A stretch of DNA of 64,000 nt from an uncultured Flavobacteriaceae bacterium (GCA_947500435.1 CANMRV010000001.1:721270-785269), one strand, 5' to 3'. Counted from the stretch's first letter, positions 46,187 through 54,785 are shown. Notes: generated by a model not told the origin, from the letters alone. Numbers and translations are program-made.

Positions 46187-47575
46187 TTAAACTTTCATTT
46201 CAGTAAAATATTGATAGAAATAAGGAATAGTCTCTATTCCTTTCAAGTAATTCCAAACTCCAAAATGTTCGTTGGGGGAGTGGATAGCATCACTGTCCAA
46301 TCCAAAGCCCATAAGAATCGTTTTGCTTTCCAGCTCTTTTTCAAATAGGGCAACTATAGGAATGCTTCCTCCACTGCGTTGCGGAATTGGTTTTTTTCCA
46401 AAGGTGGTCTCATAAGCTTTTGAAGCCGCTCGATAACCAATGGTGTTAATGGGTGTTACATAGCCCTGTCCTCCGTGATGGGGAGTTACTTTTACGGTTA
46501 CTCCTTTTGGTGCTATACTTTCAAAATGTGTGGTAAAGAGCTCAGTAATTTCTTCCCAATCTTGGTTGGGAACTAAGCGCATAGATATTTTTGCATACGC
46601 CTTGCTTGCAATAACAGTTTTTGCGCCTTCACCGATATAGCCTCCCCAAATTCCGTTCACATCTAAGGTAGGTCGGATGGAATTTCGTTCGTTAGTGGTA
46701 TATCCTTTTTCTCCGTATACAGATTCAATAGCCAAAGCATCTTGGTAATCTTCCAAAGAAAAAGGAGCTTTTGCCATTTCAGCGCGTTCTTCTTGCGATA
46801 ATTCTTCTACCTTATCATAGAATCCAGCAACAGTAATATGATTATTTTCATCATGTAGCGAAGCAATCATCTTTGTAAGGATATTAATTGGGTTTGCTAC
46901 TGCGCCACCATACAATCCCGAATGTAAATCACGATTTGGCCCGATAACTTCAACTTCAACATAGCTCAATCCACGTAATCCCGTAGTGATGGAAGGCACG
47001 TCATTGGCAATCATGCCCGTGTCTGAAATTAGGATAATATCATTGGCTAGTTTCTCTTTGTTATTTGCAACATAAATTCCCAAGTTATCACTACCAACTT
47101 CTTCTTCTCCCTCAATCATGAACTTTACATTACAAGGCAGCTGGTTGGTTTTTACCATATATTCCAAGGCCTTTACGTGCATATACATTTGTCCCTTGTC
47201 ATCGCATGAACCCCTTGCAAAAATTGCTCCTTCAGGATGTAAATCTGTTTTTTTGATTATGGGTTCGTATGGGGGTGAATCCCATAATTCCAAGGGGTCT
47301 GCAGGTTGTACATCATAATGACCATAGACAAGGACTGTGGGAAGATTTGGGTCGATTATTTTTTCTCCATAAACAATGGGATAACCATCAGTTTCGTGAA
47401 TTTCGGCGATATCACACCCGGCTTCTAGAAGGGACACCTTTACCGCTTCAGCTGCATTTAATACATCTTGGGAAAAAGCTGGGTCTGCGCTGACAGATGG
47501 AATTTTAAGTAGTTCAATCAATTCGTTAATGAACCGTTCTTTGTTTTGGTTAATGTAATCCTTTGGATTTTTCAT
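46187..47575 (-). CDS. M20-family dipeptidase
   Basis: The M20 metal site is visible in VLVYGHYDVQPADP (His and Asp), MIEGEEEVGS (general-base Glu pair) and FARGSCDDKGQMYMH (Asp bridge). The middle dimerisation domain and the final GFGLDSDAIHSPNEHFGV His complete it. 462 residues matches CNDP-like cytosolic dipeptidases. It stands alone upstream of the tRNA gene. Confidence 0.9.
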   Translation of the reverse strand: MKNPKDYINQNKERFINELIELLKIPSVSADPAFSQDVLNAAEAVKVSLLEAGCDIAEIHETDGYPIVYGEKIIDPNLPTVLVYGHYDVQPADPLELWDSPPYEPIIKKTDLHPEGAIFARGSCDDKGQMYMHVKALEYMVKTNQLPCNVKFMIEGEEEVGSDNLGIYVANNKEKLANDIILISDTGMIANDVPSITTGLRGLSYVEVEVIGPNRDLHSGLYGGAVANPINILTKMIASLHDENNHITVAGFYDKVEELSQEERAEMAKAPFSLEDYQDALAIESVYGEKGYTTNERNSIRPTLDVNGIWGGYIGEGAKTVIASKAYAKISMRLVPNQDWEEITELFTTHFESIAPKGVTVKVTPHHGGQGYVTPINTIGYRAASKAYETTFGKKPIPQRSGGSIPIVALFEKELESKTILMGFGLDSDAIHSPNEHFGVWNYLKGIETIPYFYQYFTEMKV

Positions 47576-47655
47576 GTATTTTGACGTATCTGAAATCTAA
47601 ATTAATAAAAAGAACTTTTTGAAGCCTTACTATTTAGAGAATTGATTTTTTACTT

Positions 47656-47663
47656 TATATTTG
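47656..47663 (+). promoter_or_regulatory. Promoter -7 box of tRNA-Leu
   Basis: A perfect tatatttg lies 20 bases before the tRNA. I could not find a well-spaced -33 element. Confidence 0.45.
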
Positions 47664-47683
47664 CAGCCCGTTTAAAGGGAAAT

Positions 47684-47765
47684 GCAGGCGTGGTGGAATT
47701 GGTAGACACGCTAGACTTAGGATCTAGTGCCGCAAGGTGTGAGAGTTCGAGTCTCTCCGCCTGTA
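47684..47765 (+). tRNA. tRNA-Leu (anticodon UAG)
   Basis: The acceptor stem gcaggcg pairs with cgcctgt near the 3' end (one G-U pair). The anticodon stem ctaga/tctag holds loop cttagga with tag at 47718-47720. A long variable arm (tgccgcaaggtgt) and gttcga T-loop confirm a leucine tRNA. CCA is not encoded. It reads CUN codons and marks the left edge of the accessory region. Confidence 0.93.
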
Positions 47766-47773
47766 CAAAGGGA

Positions 47774-47803
47774 AAAGCCGACTTTTAGAAAGTCGGCTTT
47801 TTT
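47774..47803 (+). terminator. Rho-independent terminator of tRNA-Leu
   Basis: A stem aagccgacttt/aaagtcggctt with a tag loop is followed by six T. Confidence 0.88.
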
Positions 47804-47808
47804 AATTT

Positions 47809-47828
47809 GGTCAAACAATGGTCAAACA
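47809..47828. repeat. Direct repeat ggtcaaaca (two copies) beside the tRNA
   Basis: Copies at 47809-47817 and 47820-47828, spaced 11 bases apart, lie just beyond the tRNA terminator. Close direct repeats here resemble integrase arm-type sites, but no integrase follows. Confidence 0.4.
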
Positions 47829-48170
47829 AATGAAAGTTCTACTCAATCTGAAAAAGTAGGCTCAAAAGTGTCAAAAATCAGTGAAGAAAATAATTAAGCT
47901 GACATACGGGTATGGGGTACTGATTCGTATTCAAGATGGCTTCACGTAAATTCAAGGCTTCAAAGAAATTCATTTTTCTGAAGCTTTTCATTTGCTTATA
48001 GATTTTTAGTTCTAAAAGGTTTAATTAACACACGTTTGAGGTAAATAACTTTTCTCGAACTAAATCAAATATTCGTTAAGGCGGATAATATAAAAAGTTA
48101 ATGGATATAGTTTACACCATATTTTATCTTCACCTCATTCTAAGCATATTCTGTAGCGAGTAGGAGTGAA

Positions 48171-48243
48171 GTCCATTGGCGTAAAGAAGCTAAGAAGTCC
48201 ATCAGCGCAACAGTTGCGTTTGACTAAGGTCCATTTGCGCAAA
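48171..48243. repeat. Three direct repeats, gtccat-n2-gcg type
   Basis: Copies gtccattggcgtaaa (48171), gtccatcagcgcaac (48197) and gtccatttgcgcaaa (48229), 26 and 32 bases apart. Confidence 0.6.
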
Positions 48244-48355
48244 AATTTTCGAGGACTTACGTCCTTAAAGTGACAAGATATTTATAGCTGATTTTCGCGA
48301 GAAGATTTGATTTTCGAGCGATTTTTGCTAACGGTTGGGCTCGTATGTTAAGCTA

Positions 48356-48373
48356 TCCTTTTTTTGAACTTTG
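48356..48373 (-). repeat. Junction repeat, copy 1
   Basis: On the minus strand caaagttcaaaaaaaggat: one or two changes from the consensus. It lies 11 bases outside the structured element and adjoins no ORF start. Confidence 0.65.
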
Positions 48374-48383
48374 GTAACTGGTT

Positions 48384-48492
48384 GTGTATGATTTCGTTGC
48401 GTGTTTCAGCAACTAAACTAGCAAATACAAACCGATTAGAAAATCCGCGAGGATATTCGTAAGTAGGCGAGTACTAGCAATGAATCATACAC
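48384..48492. other. Structured element with closing stem and internal hairpins
   Basis: A perfect 10-base outer stem (gtgtatgatt 48384-48393 / aatcatacac 48483-48492) encloses a gttgc/gcaac hairpin (48396-48413), an atcc-gcga-ggat tetraloop hairpin (48443-48454) and two copies of actagcaa (48417, 48473). It follows the stop of the lipoprotein gene at 48511 on the minus strand. It could be a structured RNA or a folded DNA recombination site. From memory, similar sequences recur in other Flavobacteriaceae, which I cannot check here. Confidence 0.6.
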
Positions 48493-48510
48493 GGTGTTGC
48501 CGGCTGGCTT

Positions 48511-49206
48511 TTATTTCAACACCTCAATTTGAATCATTTCAATCTTATTATTACTTGAATTTTTCAATTGGGTCATATCCTCTAACACAAGCCATCTTAA
48601 ATAATGGATGCTACTTTGATTATCTTTAATAACTTCAATTTCATTGCCAGACACATTAATGATTATTGTAGGAACTTCCATTTTTTGATAAACAAGACTT
48701 TCATTTCCGTTCAGTTCTATTCGTTTTGAACGAAACCATCTATTAGATAATTCACTAGTATTCGATTCATCATTCAATTTTAATCCGTCACCAGTGTTCA
48801 AGATTCCAATTAATCGCGAGATTTTTGTTCCAACATTAGTAAGCCTATGGATTAAATTTTGGGCTAGATAAGAAGAATCCAAGACCGTTTTTCCATTCGG
48901 TAAACCTTTTTTGGTAGGAACTTTCCAATCAGTATTTATTGATTGTTCAGAATAGTCTTGCCACCCAAGTGAAACGTAAAACATTGGATTTTTATGTCTA
49001 TGAAACAATGTTGTATCGTTCGGTTTTATTTGAACATCTAAAATTTTAAAATCCTTATTTTCAAAAACTAGTTTATGACTTGGCTCTTCGTAAACCTCTA
49101 CAAACTTATTTTCACTTATTTTATTTTCTTCTTGCTTTTTGTCAGATTTTCCATAGCAACCGACTAGAAGAGATGTAAGTAAAATTAAAACAAGCTTTGT
49201 TTTCAT
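48511..49206 (-). CDS. Lipoprotein with a cupin-like segment
   Basis: A clear lipoprotein signal (MKTKLVLILLTSLLVGC-YGK) starts it. VQIKPNDTTLFHRHKNPMFYVSLG (residues 58-81) resembles a cupin's first strand pair with H-x-H; IGILNTGDGL and RSKRIELNGNESLVYQ follow. 231 residues. Function unknown. It is the leftmost gene of the accessory region. Confidence 0.65.
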   Translation of the reverse strand: MKTKLVLILLTSLLVGCYGKSDKKQEENKISENKFVEVYEEPSHKLVFENKDFKILDVQIKPNDTTLFHRHKNPMFYVSLGWQDYSEQSINTDWKVPTKKGLPNGKTVLDSSYLAQNLIHRLTNVGTKISRLIGILNTGDGLKLNDESNTSELSNRWFRSKRIELNGNESLVYQKMEVPTIIINVSGNEIEVIKDNQSSIHYLRWLVLEDMTQLKNSSNNKIEMIQIEVLK

Positions 49207-49270
49207 TTTGATTGTCGTTTTCCGATTAGTGAGTAATTATAATAGTAGTTAGGCTCAGTATTTGACTAAT

Positions 49271-50575
49271 TTATTCTTTAAATTGTTCTAGTAATGCCAA
49301 ACTACGAACAAGGGATTTCATATTATTGTTATTATTCGTCTCATCCTTACCTGCACTAAAAAATCCAATAATTAATCTTTTTGAAGGGGATATGTAAAGT
49401 CCCTGACCTCCAAAGCCTCCTTTGTAGAAGTCACCATCGTCAAAAATCACATCCCAATGATAACTCTGAAAATCTGCGCCTTGTCCTTCATAAACTTCAG
49501 ATCTAAATAATGTTCTATCTCCAGTATGAATTTGATTTAAATATCGTGCCGATGCTATTTTCGTAGTAGCATCATCTGTAAAGGCCAGTCCATATCTGGC
49601 CAGATCTCTCAAACGCATTAGCATTAAACCGTAACTTCCAGCAACACCAGTACTGGATAGCGTTACCCTTGCATCATCTTCAGCTCCGATTTTTGTCCAT
49701 ATATATTCCTTAACCAACTCGTGAAAAGGTTTGGAAGAAACTCTTTCAGCGATGGTAGTCAGAATAACAGAATTGGCGGAAGTATAATCGAAGGTTTGCC
49801 CAGCGGGTTCAATCTGTCCTGAATTCGCCAATAATTCCATTAAACTTTCTTTAGATCCAGGATTTGGCTCCGTATAAACTGCAGAATGCTGAAGCAATTT
49901 ATAAAAACAATGGTTCGGGTCAGTAAAAGACCCCTTGTCCATCTCTCGGCAGTTGATTCCTGAGGTCATCCTTAACAAATTTTCAATAGTTACATTTGCC
50001 AAGGGCTTATCGTTAAACTCTGTAAGATACTGACCAATCGAATCCTGTTCGTTAAGTTTTCCTTCATCTGCCAAGTGTGCGATTACCGTTGCTAAAAATG
50101 TTTTACTCACAGAACCTAGAAAATGCTTGTCAGAAGGTTCCATTTCAGGATATCTTTCATAAATCACCTGGCCTTTATGCAGAACAATCACTCCATTAAT
50201 TTGTTTTTCATCGCAAATTTGGTCAAGTGACGTTTCCTTTTCAAAGAAGGCACTGGTGAGAATCTCTTGTCCGAGGGTATGACTGATATTTTCTGGAAGC
50301 TTCGTTGTTTTTGTATTTCCTTTTTCTATCAGAACAGTAGGAATATAGTTTTCCATATGGCTTAATACCTCTGTTATCTGAGGTCCTCTTCCAATAATTG
50401 ATTCTGGAACCGTAAAGTTTACTTTGTGGTCTTTTGATGTGGGAATTTTTCTTGATTCTACAGCTAATGCTATTTTCTCTTCTAAAGTAAGCTCTTTGAC
50501 TTGTTGTTTACAGCCAATTAATAGAAGTAAACTGAAAATGATAATTACATTTAATGACACTTTATTGTTTAACAT
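49271..50575 (-). CDS. Serine hydrolase lipoprotein, class C beta-lactamase-like
   Basis: I start at 50575 (MLNNKVSLNVIIIF) because a lipobox LLLIGC-KQQ follows; the frame continues 19 codons upstream. Catalytic motifs are GSVSKTFLATV (S-x-x-K), DYTSANSVIL (Y-x-N) and the C-terminal KGGFGGQGL. It is a probable periplasmic peptidase/esterase. Upstream, the DNA between this gene and the S41 peptidase has one junction repeat and no other ORF. Confidence 0.82.
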   Translation of the reverse strand: MLNNKVSLNVIIIFSLLLLIGCKQQVKELTLEEKIALAVESRKIPTSKDHKVNFTVPESIIGRGPQITEVLSHMENYIPTVLIEKGNTKTTKLPENISHTLGQEILTSAFFEKETSLDQICDEKQINGVIVLHKGQVIYERYPEMEPSDKHFLGSVSKTFLATVIAHLADEGKLNEQDSIGQYLTEFNDKPLANVTIENLLRMTSGINCREMDKGSFTDPNHCFYKLLQHSAVYTEPNPGSKESLMELLANSGQIEPAGQTFDYTSANSVILTTIAERVSSKPFHELVKEYIWTKIGAEDDARVTLSSTGVAGSYGLMLMRLRDLARYGLAFTDDATTKIASARYLNQIHTGDRTLFRSEVYEGQGADFQSYHWDVIFDDGDFYKGGFGGQGLYISPSKRLIIGFFSAGKDETNNNNNMKSLVRSLALLEQFKE

Positions 50576-50724
50576 ATTTATTGTTTTTTTATTGAGCCTA
50601 ACGTGTTTATATATGATTTTCGGCATTTTCAATGTTGGTTTTCAGCTCGCAGGCAACTTGTTTATATAGATGTAAAATACATCTTTATACGCCCAATTTC
50701 GGATAAAATCGATGAAATTGATTA

Positions 50725-50742
50725 TCCTTTATTTGAACTTTA
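50725..50742 (-). repeat. Junction repeat, copy 2
   Basis: taaagttcaaataaagga, directly after the S41 peptidase stop (5 bases). Confidence 0.8.
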
Positions 50743-50747
50743 TGCAA

Positions 50748-53003
50748 TTACTGTTCTATTATCTCAATTGCTTTTTCTAAAAACTCATCTTTACCGGCTT
50801 TTACACCCGCGATAGTCTTAGTAACAAAAATATCAGGAGCTACTCCGATAGCATGGTGTTGTGAACCATTGTGTTTGTATACTTTCATACCAGTCCAACT
50901 CAAGCGATATCCTCCTGGTAATTCAAATGGATTTATGTTTCCATTAGTCCCTGCGGTTGGCTGACCTATTATGGTCCCTAATTCATATCCTTCTATATAA
51001 CCCATAAAACTTTCGGCATAACTAATAGCACTTCCATCAGTAATAAATATAATTTGTTTATCGCCTAAATATGGAGTTGCTGTTTCAAGCATCCATTCAT
51101 AACTCTCCCAACCTGCTATATTTTCTTGGTCAGGGTAAATTATTTGTGGAACCTTCATCCAACCTTCAGTTGTGTCTTTTGTTTTTAATAAATGAGAGAT
51201 GAGGCCATGATTTCCCTTAGGATAACCGCGTAAGTCAAAAATAATAGATTTGTAATCTTCCAACTTTGGCAGCAAAGTATTGATGGTATCCATACTTACA
51301 AGATCCAGATTCAAGTAGAATGCATCATTGTTAATTTGCTTGTACGTAATTTTCTTAATGGAATTTTGTCGATTAGCTTGATACATATTTTTGTCCCTGG
51401 ATAGTTCGATCTTATTGTCTATTATCTCTAGGACAAGTTTAGAGTCTTTTGGTCCATACAAACTTTCAGACTGAGCTCTATATTTTAACCAACCATCAGT
51501 TCCAGCAGAAATTTTAGAATTGATTTCATTGAAAAAATCGATGGCACTTTGACCATCAATTTTTAATACTTCATCACCAATAGCTAAGCCTACAATGTCA
51601 TCGTAAACATCCGTTATTATTAACTTGTTTTCAACCCATTCCCAAGCTATTGGAGGAACGAATAGCTCCATATTTCTACTCGAAACCCTAATATGCCCAT
51701 CTTTCAAGGAAGCTGTGAATTTTTGAAGTGTTGTTAGGTGATCTTTTTCAGTACTATCTGTATATGATTTTAAAAGAGCTTTTTCCAATTCCTTTGTCCA
51801 GTCAATGTCAATAACATCGTAATAAGGATAAAAATGTTGAAAAACATTATAAACATTAATTACATTACCCAACCTAAAGGCAAGGTCAGTATTCGAAGTG
51901 GAACTATTTGCAATTCCTTTTTTTAGCAAACTTAAATTCTCTTCATTTGATTTGGGAAAAGTATGTTCATTTGTGCTGTAGACCGCTATTGGAATTTGAC
52001 AATGTATATTTTCACTTATTTTTTTGCTAATCAATTCACCAAATTCTGGACCTCGGTCGAACAAAGTAGTCCCTTTTCCTTTTTCAATATTCCCTTCATA
52101 TTGGATAGTGGCGGATTTATTTCCACCGTTTTTATCAATTTCTGATAGATCAAAGACATACCCTGAGCCAGAGTGCTTCCATTGACCTTCATCGGTAATT
52201 TCTTTACTTTCAAAACCACTGTTCGCTAATGGTATCGAAACCCAATTTTCTCCCTCCTTATAGGCCAAATTCATGTCATCCAACAGCAACTTACCCTTAC
52301 CACTAAGAAAGCATCCAAAAACCAATCTGGAAGCTAATGAATCGATAGTCCCTTCTATTTCATATTGCCGCCACTTGTCCTCGGTTATTGGGGAGTTGCC
52401 CATATTATCAAAGAAGCCCATTGCCCCATCTGATTTATCCACCCTGAACCAAAGATTACCGGTTCCTTTAGAACCTTTTTCAAGCTTCACCCAGCCAGTA
52501 TATTTGAACTGTTTACCTGAGTATTTGGACGCTTCTAGGGATGTCATAATATTCCCAAAAGGACTAGAATTATCTATTTCGAAATTACGGTTGAGTCTAA
52601 TGCTAGAATAAGGCTTACCCTTATTGGTCATTCCTAAACTTACCCCTTTATGCTGCCAATATGCCAATTCATAATTTGCAGAATCCTCCGGGGTTATTTT
52701 TTTTAAATCGTAGTCGATCGCCTTTTCACCAAAATAAAATTGTATAGAAGGGGCAATAGGTTCAAATAAGGTTTTTAGTGTTTCTAAGAGTTCATTCTCT
52801 GATTTGCAATTTTCAACCTGGCTAGCACCATAAATCGCGAACTTGTTCCAGTCGATACTTGAAGCCTCATCGCTTGGGTGAAAGTATTTCACATAGCCAT
52901 AGGTTTTCGCAAATGATTTTTGATTTTCAATTTTCTGGTTTATTTGTGAGTTGCAATTTGTTATGAAAACAAAGAGAAAAAGAGAAAATAAAGAATTTTT
53001 CAT
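50748..53003 (-). CDS. S41-family (tail-specific) peptidase lipoprotein
   Basis: This 751-residue protein has a lipoprotein signal (LFVFITNC-NSQ), a large N-terminal module including a carbohydrate-binding-like sandwich (NLWFRVDKSDGAMGFFDNMGN), then a PDZ-like part (DDIVGLAIGDEVLKIDGQSAIDF) and the S41 catalytic domain. The nucleophile serine lies in DGSAISYAESFMG and GTIIGQPTAGTNG is conserved nearby. Surface or periplasmic proteolysis is likely. It is flanked by junction repeats on both sides. Confidence 0.85.
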   Translation of the reverse strand: MKNSLFSLFLFVFITNCNSQINQKIENQKSFAKTYGYVKYFHPSDEASSIDWNKFAIYGASQVENCKSENELLETLKTLFEPIAPSIQFYFGEKAIDYDLKKITPEDSANYELAYWQHKGVSLGMTNKGKPYSSIRLNRNFEIDNSSPFGNIMTSLEASKYSGKQFKYTGWVKLEKGSKGTGNLWFRVDKSDGAMGFFDNMGNSPITEDKWRQYEIEGTIDSLASRLVFGCFLSGKGKLLLDDMNLAYKEGENWVSIPLANSGFESKEITDEGQWKHSGSGYVFDLSEIDKNGGNKSATIQYEGNIEKGKGTTLFDRGPEFGELISKKISENIHCQIPIAVYSTNEHTFPKSNEENLSLLKKGIANSSTSNTDLAFRLGNVINVYNVFQHFYPYYDVIDIDWTKELEKALLKSYTDSTEKDHLTTLQKFTASLKDGHIRVSSRNMELFVPPIAWEWVENKLIITDVYDDIVGLAIGDEVLKIDGQSAIDFFNEINSKISAGTDGWLKYRAQSESLYGPKDSKLVLEIIDNKIELSRDKNMYQANRQNSIKKITYKQINNDAFYLNLDLVSMDTINTLLPKLEDYKSIIFDLRGYPKGNHGLISHLLKTKDTTEGWMKVPQIIYPDQENIAGWESYEWMLETATPYLGDKQIIFITDGSAISYAESFMGYIEGYELGTIIGQPTAGTNGNINPFELPGGYRLSWTGMKVYKHNGSQHHAIGVAPDIFVTKTIAGVKAGKDEFLEKAIEIIEQ

Positions 53004-53095
53004 GATGTAATTATTAGAGGAAATAGAACATACTAAAATATGCTTCTTGTATCTATATTCCTACGAATCACTAGTTAAGAAAGACTTAAAAACAA

Positions 53096-53113
53096 TCTTT
53101 TATTTGAACTTGT
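53096..53113 (-). repeat. Junction repeat, copy 3 (variant)
   Basis: acaagttcaaataaaaga; lies 22 bases after the stop of the 64-residue gene. Confidence 0.7.
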
Positions 53114-53134
53114 ATGTGCCTCGGTTCTAATATA

Positions 53135-53329
53135 TCATTGAATAAATATGATGTATAACGAGATAACAATTAAAATAAAGCCGTTTACAATTAACTGGGT
53201 GTCTAATTGAAAAAAAGCTCCTGAATAATGATTTTTATTGGGCGTTCTTTTTTCATATTTGCGAGATAAAAATTGGCCTAAAGCAAATAGAATAATTCCA
53301 AAAATAAGAATTCCAGTTTCTAGCTTCAT
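53135..53329 (-). CDS. Small two-helix membrane protein (64 aa)
   Basis: Two hydrophobic helices (ILIFGIILFALGQFL, LIVNGFILIVISLYIIFI) flank a short polar loop. Unrecognised. Copy 4 of the junction repeat lies 12 bases upstream of its ATG. Confidence 0.65.
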   Translation of the reverse strand: MKLETGILIFGIILFALGQFLSRKYEKRTPNKNHYSGAFFQLDTQLIVNGFILIVISLYIIFIQ

Positions 53330-53340
53330 ATATCAATCCT

Positions 53341-53358
53341 TCCTTTATTTGAACTTTA
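53341..53358 (-). repeat. Junction repeat, copy 4
   Basis: taaagttcaaataaagga; its first TAA is the stop of the 61-residue gene. Confidence 0.9.
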
Positions 53359-53541
53359 TTTCTTCTGGTTTCTAAGATAGAATCCATAACCAATACTTAA
53401 AATAAGATACAATGCTAGTCCTGCCAAAAAAGCATTGTATCGAATACTCCCATCAGTCATAACAAATACAGCTTCAGACAGAATAGCTGCACACACCATA
53501 CTGAATATCAATCTAACCCACCATTTCTTTATAAGTACCAT
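53356..53541 (-). CDS. Small two-helix membrane protein (61 aa)
   Basis: Starts MVLIKKWW immediately after repeat copy 5 and stops inside copy 4. Two helices (LIFSMVCAAILSEAVFVM, FLAGLALYLILSIGYGFYL). Unrecognised. It is exactly one repeat unit from end to end, the cleanest cassette in the window. Confidence 0.7.
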   Translation of the reverse strand: MVLIKKWWVRLIFSMVCAAILSEAVFVMTDGSIRYNAFLAGLALYLILSIGYGFYLRNQKK

Positions 53542-53558
53542 CCTTTATTTGAACTTTA
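53541..53558 (-). repeat. Junction repeat, copy 5
   Basis: taaagttcaaataaagga then tg: it supplies both the stop of the 124-residue gene and leads straight into the ATG of the 61-residue gene. Confidence 0.92.
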
Positions 53559-53930
53559 TAAGATATACTTTTTTCTAATGGAAATAATTGTATTAAATAT
53601 TAGAATCAATAATCCAGCTGTTGTCAATTCAAAGTAAAACTCAGGGAAACTATTTTGAATTACAAATAATAAAACTCCTAAAAGAAATAATTGAATACTA
53701 GATAGGATTAAGCTGGTTTGAACTTTAAAAATTGCTAGCAAACTATAAATCACAATTAAACTGACCCAAAAGATCATGGGTACTAAAAAATACAAATTAG
53801 TTATATCCCACATCCAATTAACCGTTTTGTTAATCCCCCAAGTTGAAGTTAAGTCAGTGGAAAGTAGTCCATAGGTAACAAGGATTAATAAAACGATGAT
53901 AATTAATCTACTTTCAATCCATTTCTTCAT
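53556..53930 (-). CDS. Four-helix membrane protein (124 aa)
   Basis: Starts directly after repeat copy 6 and stops in copy 5. Four helices across 124 residues. Unrecognised. Confidence 0.7.
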   Translation of the reverse strand: MKKWIESRLIIIVLLILVTYGLLSTDLTSTWGINKTVNWMWDITNLYFLVPMIFWVSLIVIYSLLAIFKVQTSLILSSIQLFLLGVLLFVIQNSFPEFYFELTTAGLLILIFNTIISIRKKYIL

Positions 53931-53947
53931 CCTTTATTTGAACTTTC
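53930..53947 (-). repeat. Junction repeat, copy 6
   Basis: gaaagttcaaataaagga, followed directly by the ATG of the 124-residue gene. Confidence 0.92.
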
Positions 53948-53997
53948 AAGTATTACACTACGGCTTTTCATAAGATCCGTCGCTATTTGGAATTATT

Positions 53998-54600
53998 TTA
54001 TTTCAAAAACGGGATTGCCGGAAAATATTTAGTTTTCAATCCCTTTTGACTTCTCCTAATATTGATAAATATCAATACTAAATTGAATAGGTACAAAAAT
54101 AATAACAATGCAGGACCTAGAGAGAAATCACTAATAAAAACAGGAAATCTCTTTAGGATGTTTAAATTAAACGGTATGAATGTTCCTTTTGATGCTAGGA
54201 AGGAAACAATGTAGAGTGTCAATGTCCACGTAATCTGAAAACTTATTAGTTTTCTACCAGTGTCATCTACAAGTTTTATCTTATCCCTTTTTAATATCCA
54301 CATGACAAGTGGAATAATTATCCCAAACAGGGGTTGAACAAGAATAGTGATAGCGCTTAAATTTAAAAGAGTGAGATATCCTTTGTCTTCAATATTTGTC
54401 CATTCAAGTAGGTCGTCAGGTGTCACTCCAAGAGCTTGTGTTAATTTTACTAAAGTATCCCCTCTTGGGACTGATTCTCCTTTTTCAATTCGTTGAATTG
54501 TTCGGAGACTTAATTTTGATTCTTCCGATAGTTGTTCTTGAGAATATCCTTTTCGGTTTCTTAAGTCCTTAACTTTAATTGCCAGGTTCTGATTGTCCAT
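53998..54600 (-). CDS. XRE-type regulator fused to a DUF4870-like membrane domain
   Basis: I start at 54600 (MDNQNLAIKV); an ATG 15 bases upstream also works. Residues 5-60 are an XRE HTH (LRNRKGYSQEQLSEESKLSLRTIQRIEKGE). Three or four helices follow. It is a membrane-tethered HTH, perhaps a sensor. Its promoter region 54616-54768 carries inverted repeats. Confidence 0.75.
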   Translation of the reverse strand: MDNQNLAIKVKDLRNRKGYSQEQLSEESKLSLRTIQRIEKGESVPRGDTLVKLTQALGVTPDDLLEWTNIEDKGYLTLLNLSAITILVQPLFGIIIPLVMWILKRDKIKLVDDTGRKLISFQITWTLTLYIVSFLASKGTFIPFNLNILKRFPVFISDFSLGPALLLFLYLFNLVLIFINIRRSQKGLKTKYFPAIPFLK

Positions 54601-54687
54601 TTTATTATCTTTCAATGATTACTTGGCAAAGTTATTTTGATGTCGACTTAGTTGTTGCGTCATTACTATGTCAATTTTGCGACATTA

Positions 54688-54704
54688 GTGCCATCTTTTG
54701 GCAC
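54688..54704. promoter_or_regulatory. Inverted repeat in the promoter of the XRE gene
   Basis: gtgcc/ggcac arms around atctttt. Near it is tgtc...gaca (54670-54685). A probable autoregulatory or attenuator site. Confidence 0.35.
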
Positions 54705-54768
54705 CAAGGGCATGTAACGGAGGTTTTGACCACTTATACTATGTCTTCTTTACGACTAGGTTAACAAA

Positions 54769-54785
54769 TCCTTTATTTGAACTTA
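54769..54785 (-). repeat. Junction repeat, copy 7
   Basis: taagttcaaataaagga; its TAA is the stop of the 131-residue gene. Confidence 0.85.

Larger units (their letters stand above)
47829..48510. other. Non-coding 680-base segment at the island edge
   Basis: No supported gene. Only stray short frames are seen (a 21-codon one at 47936). From 48171 it holds direct repeats, one junction repeat and a structured element, listed separately. Confidence 0.6.

Noticed and set aside
47936..48001. Short ORF (MASRKFKASKKF...) as integrase remnant
   Set aside because: Only 21 codons, no similarity that I can recognise to a tyrosine recombinase.
48328..48508. Canonical integron attC sites in the accessory region
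   Set aside because: Short GTTRRRY-like bits exist (for example gttgggc, gttaggc) but I could not pair them into the R''/R'/L''/L' layout, and the junctions of the array are the 17-bp repeat instead. No IntI gene is in the window.
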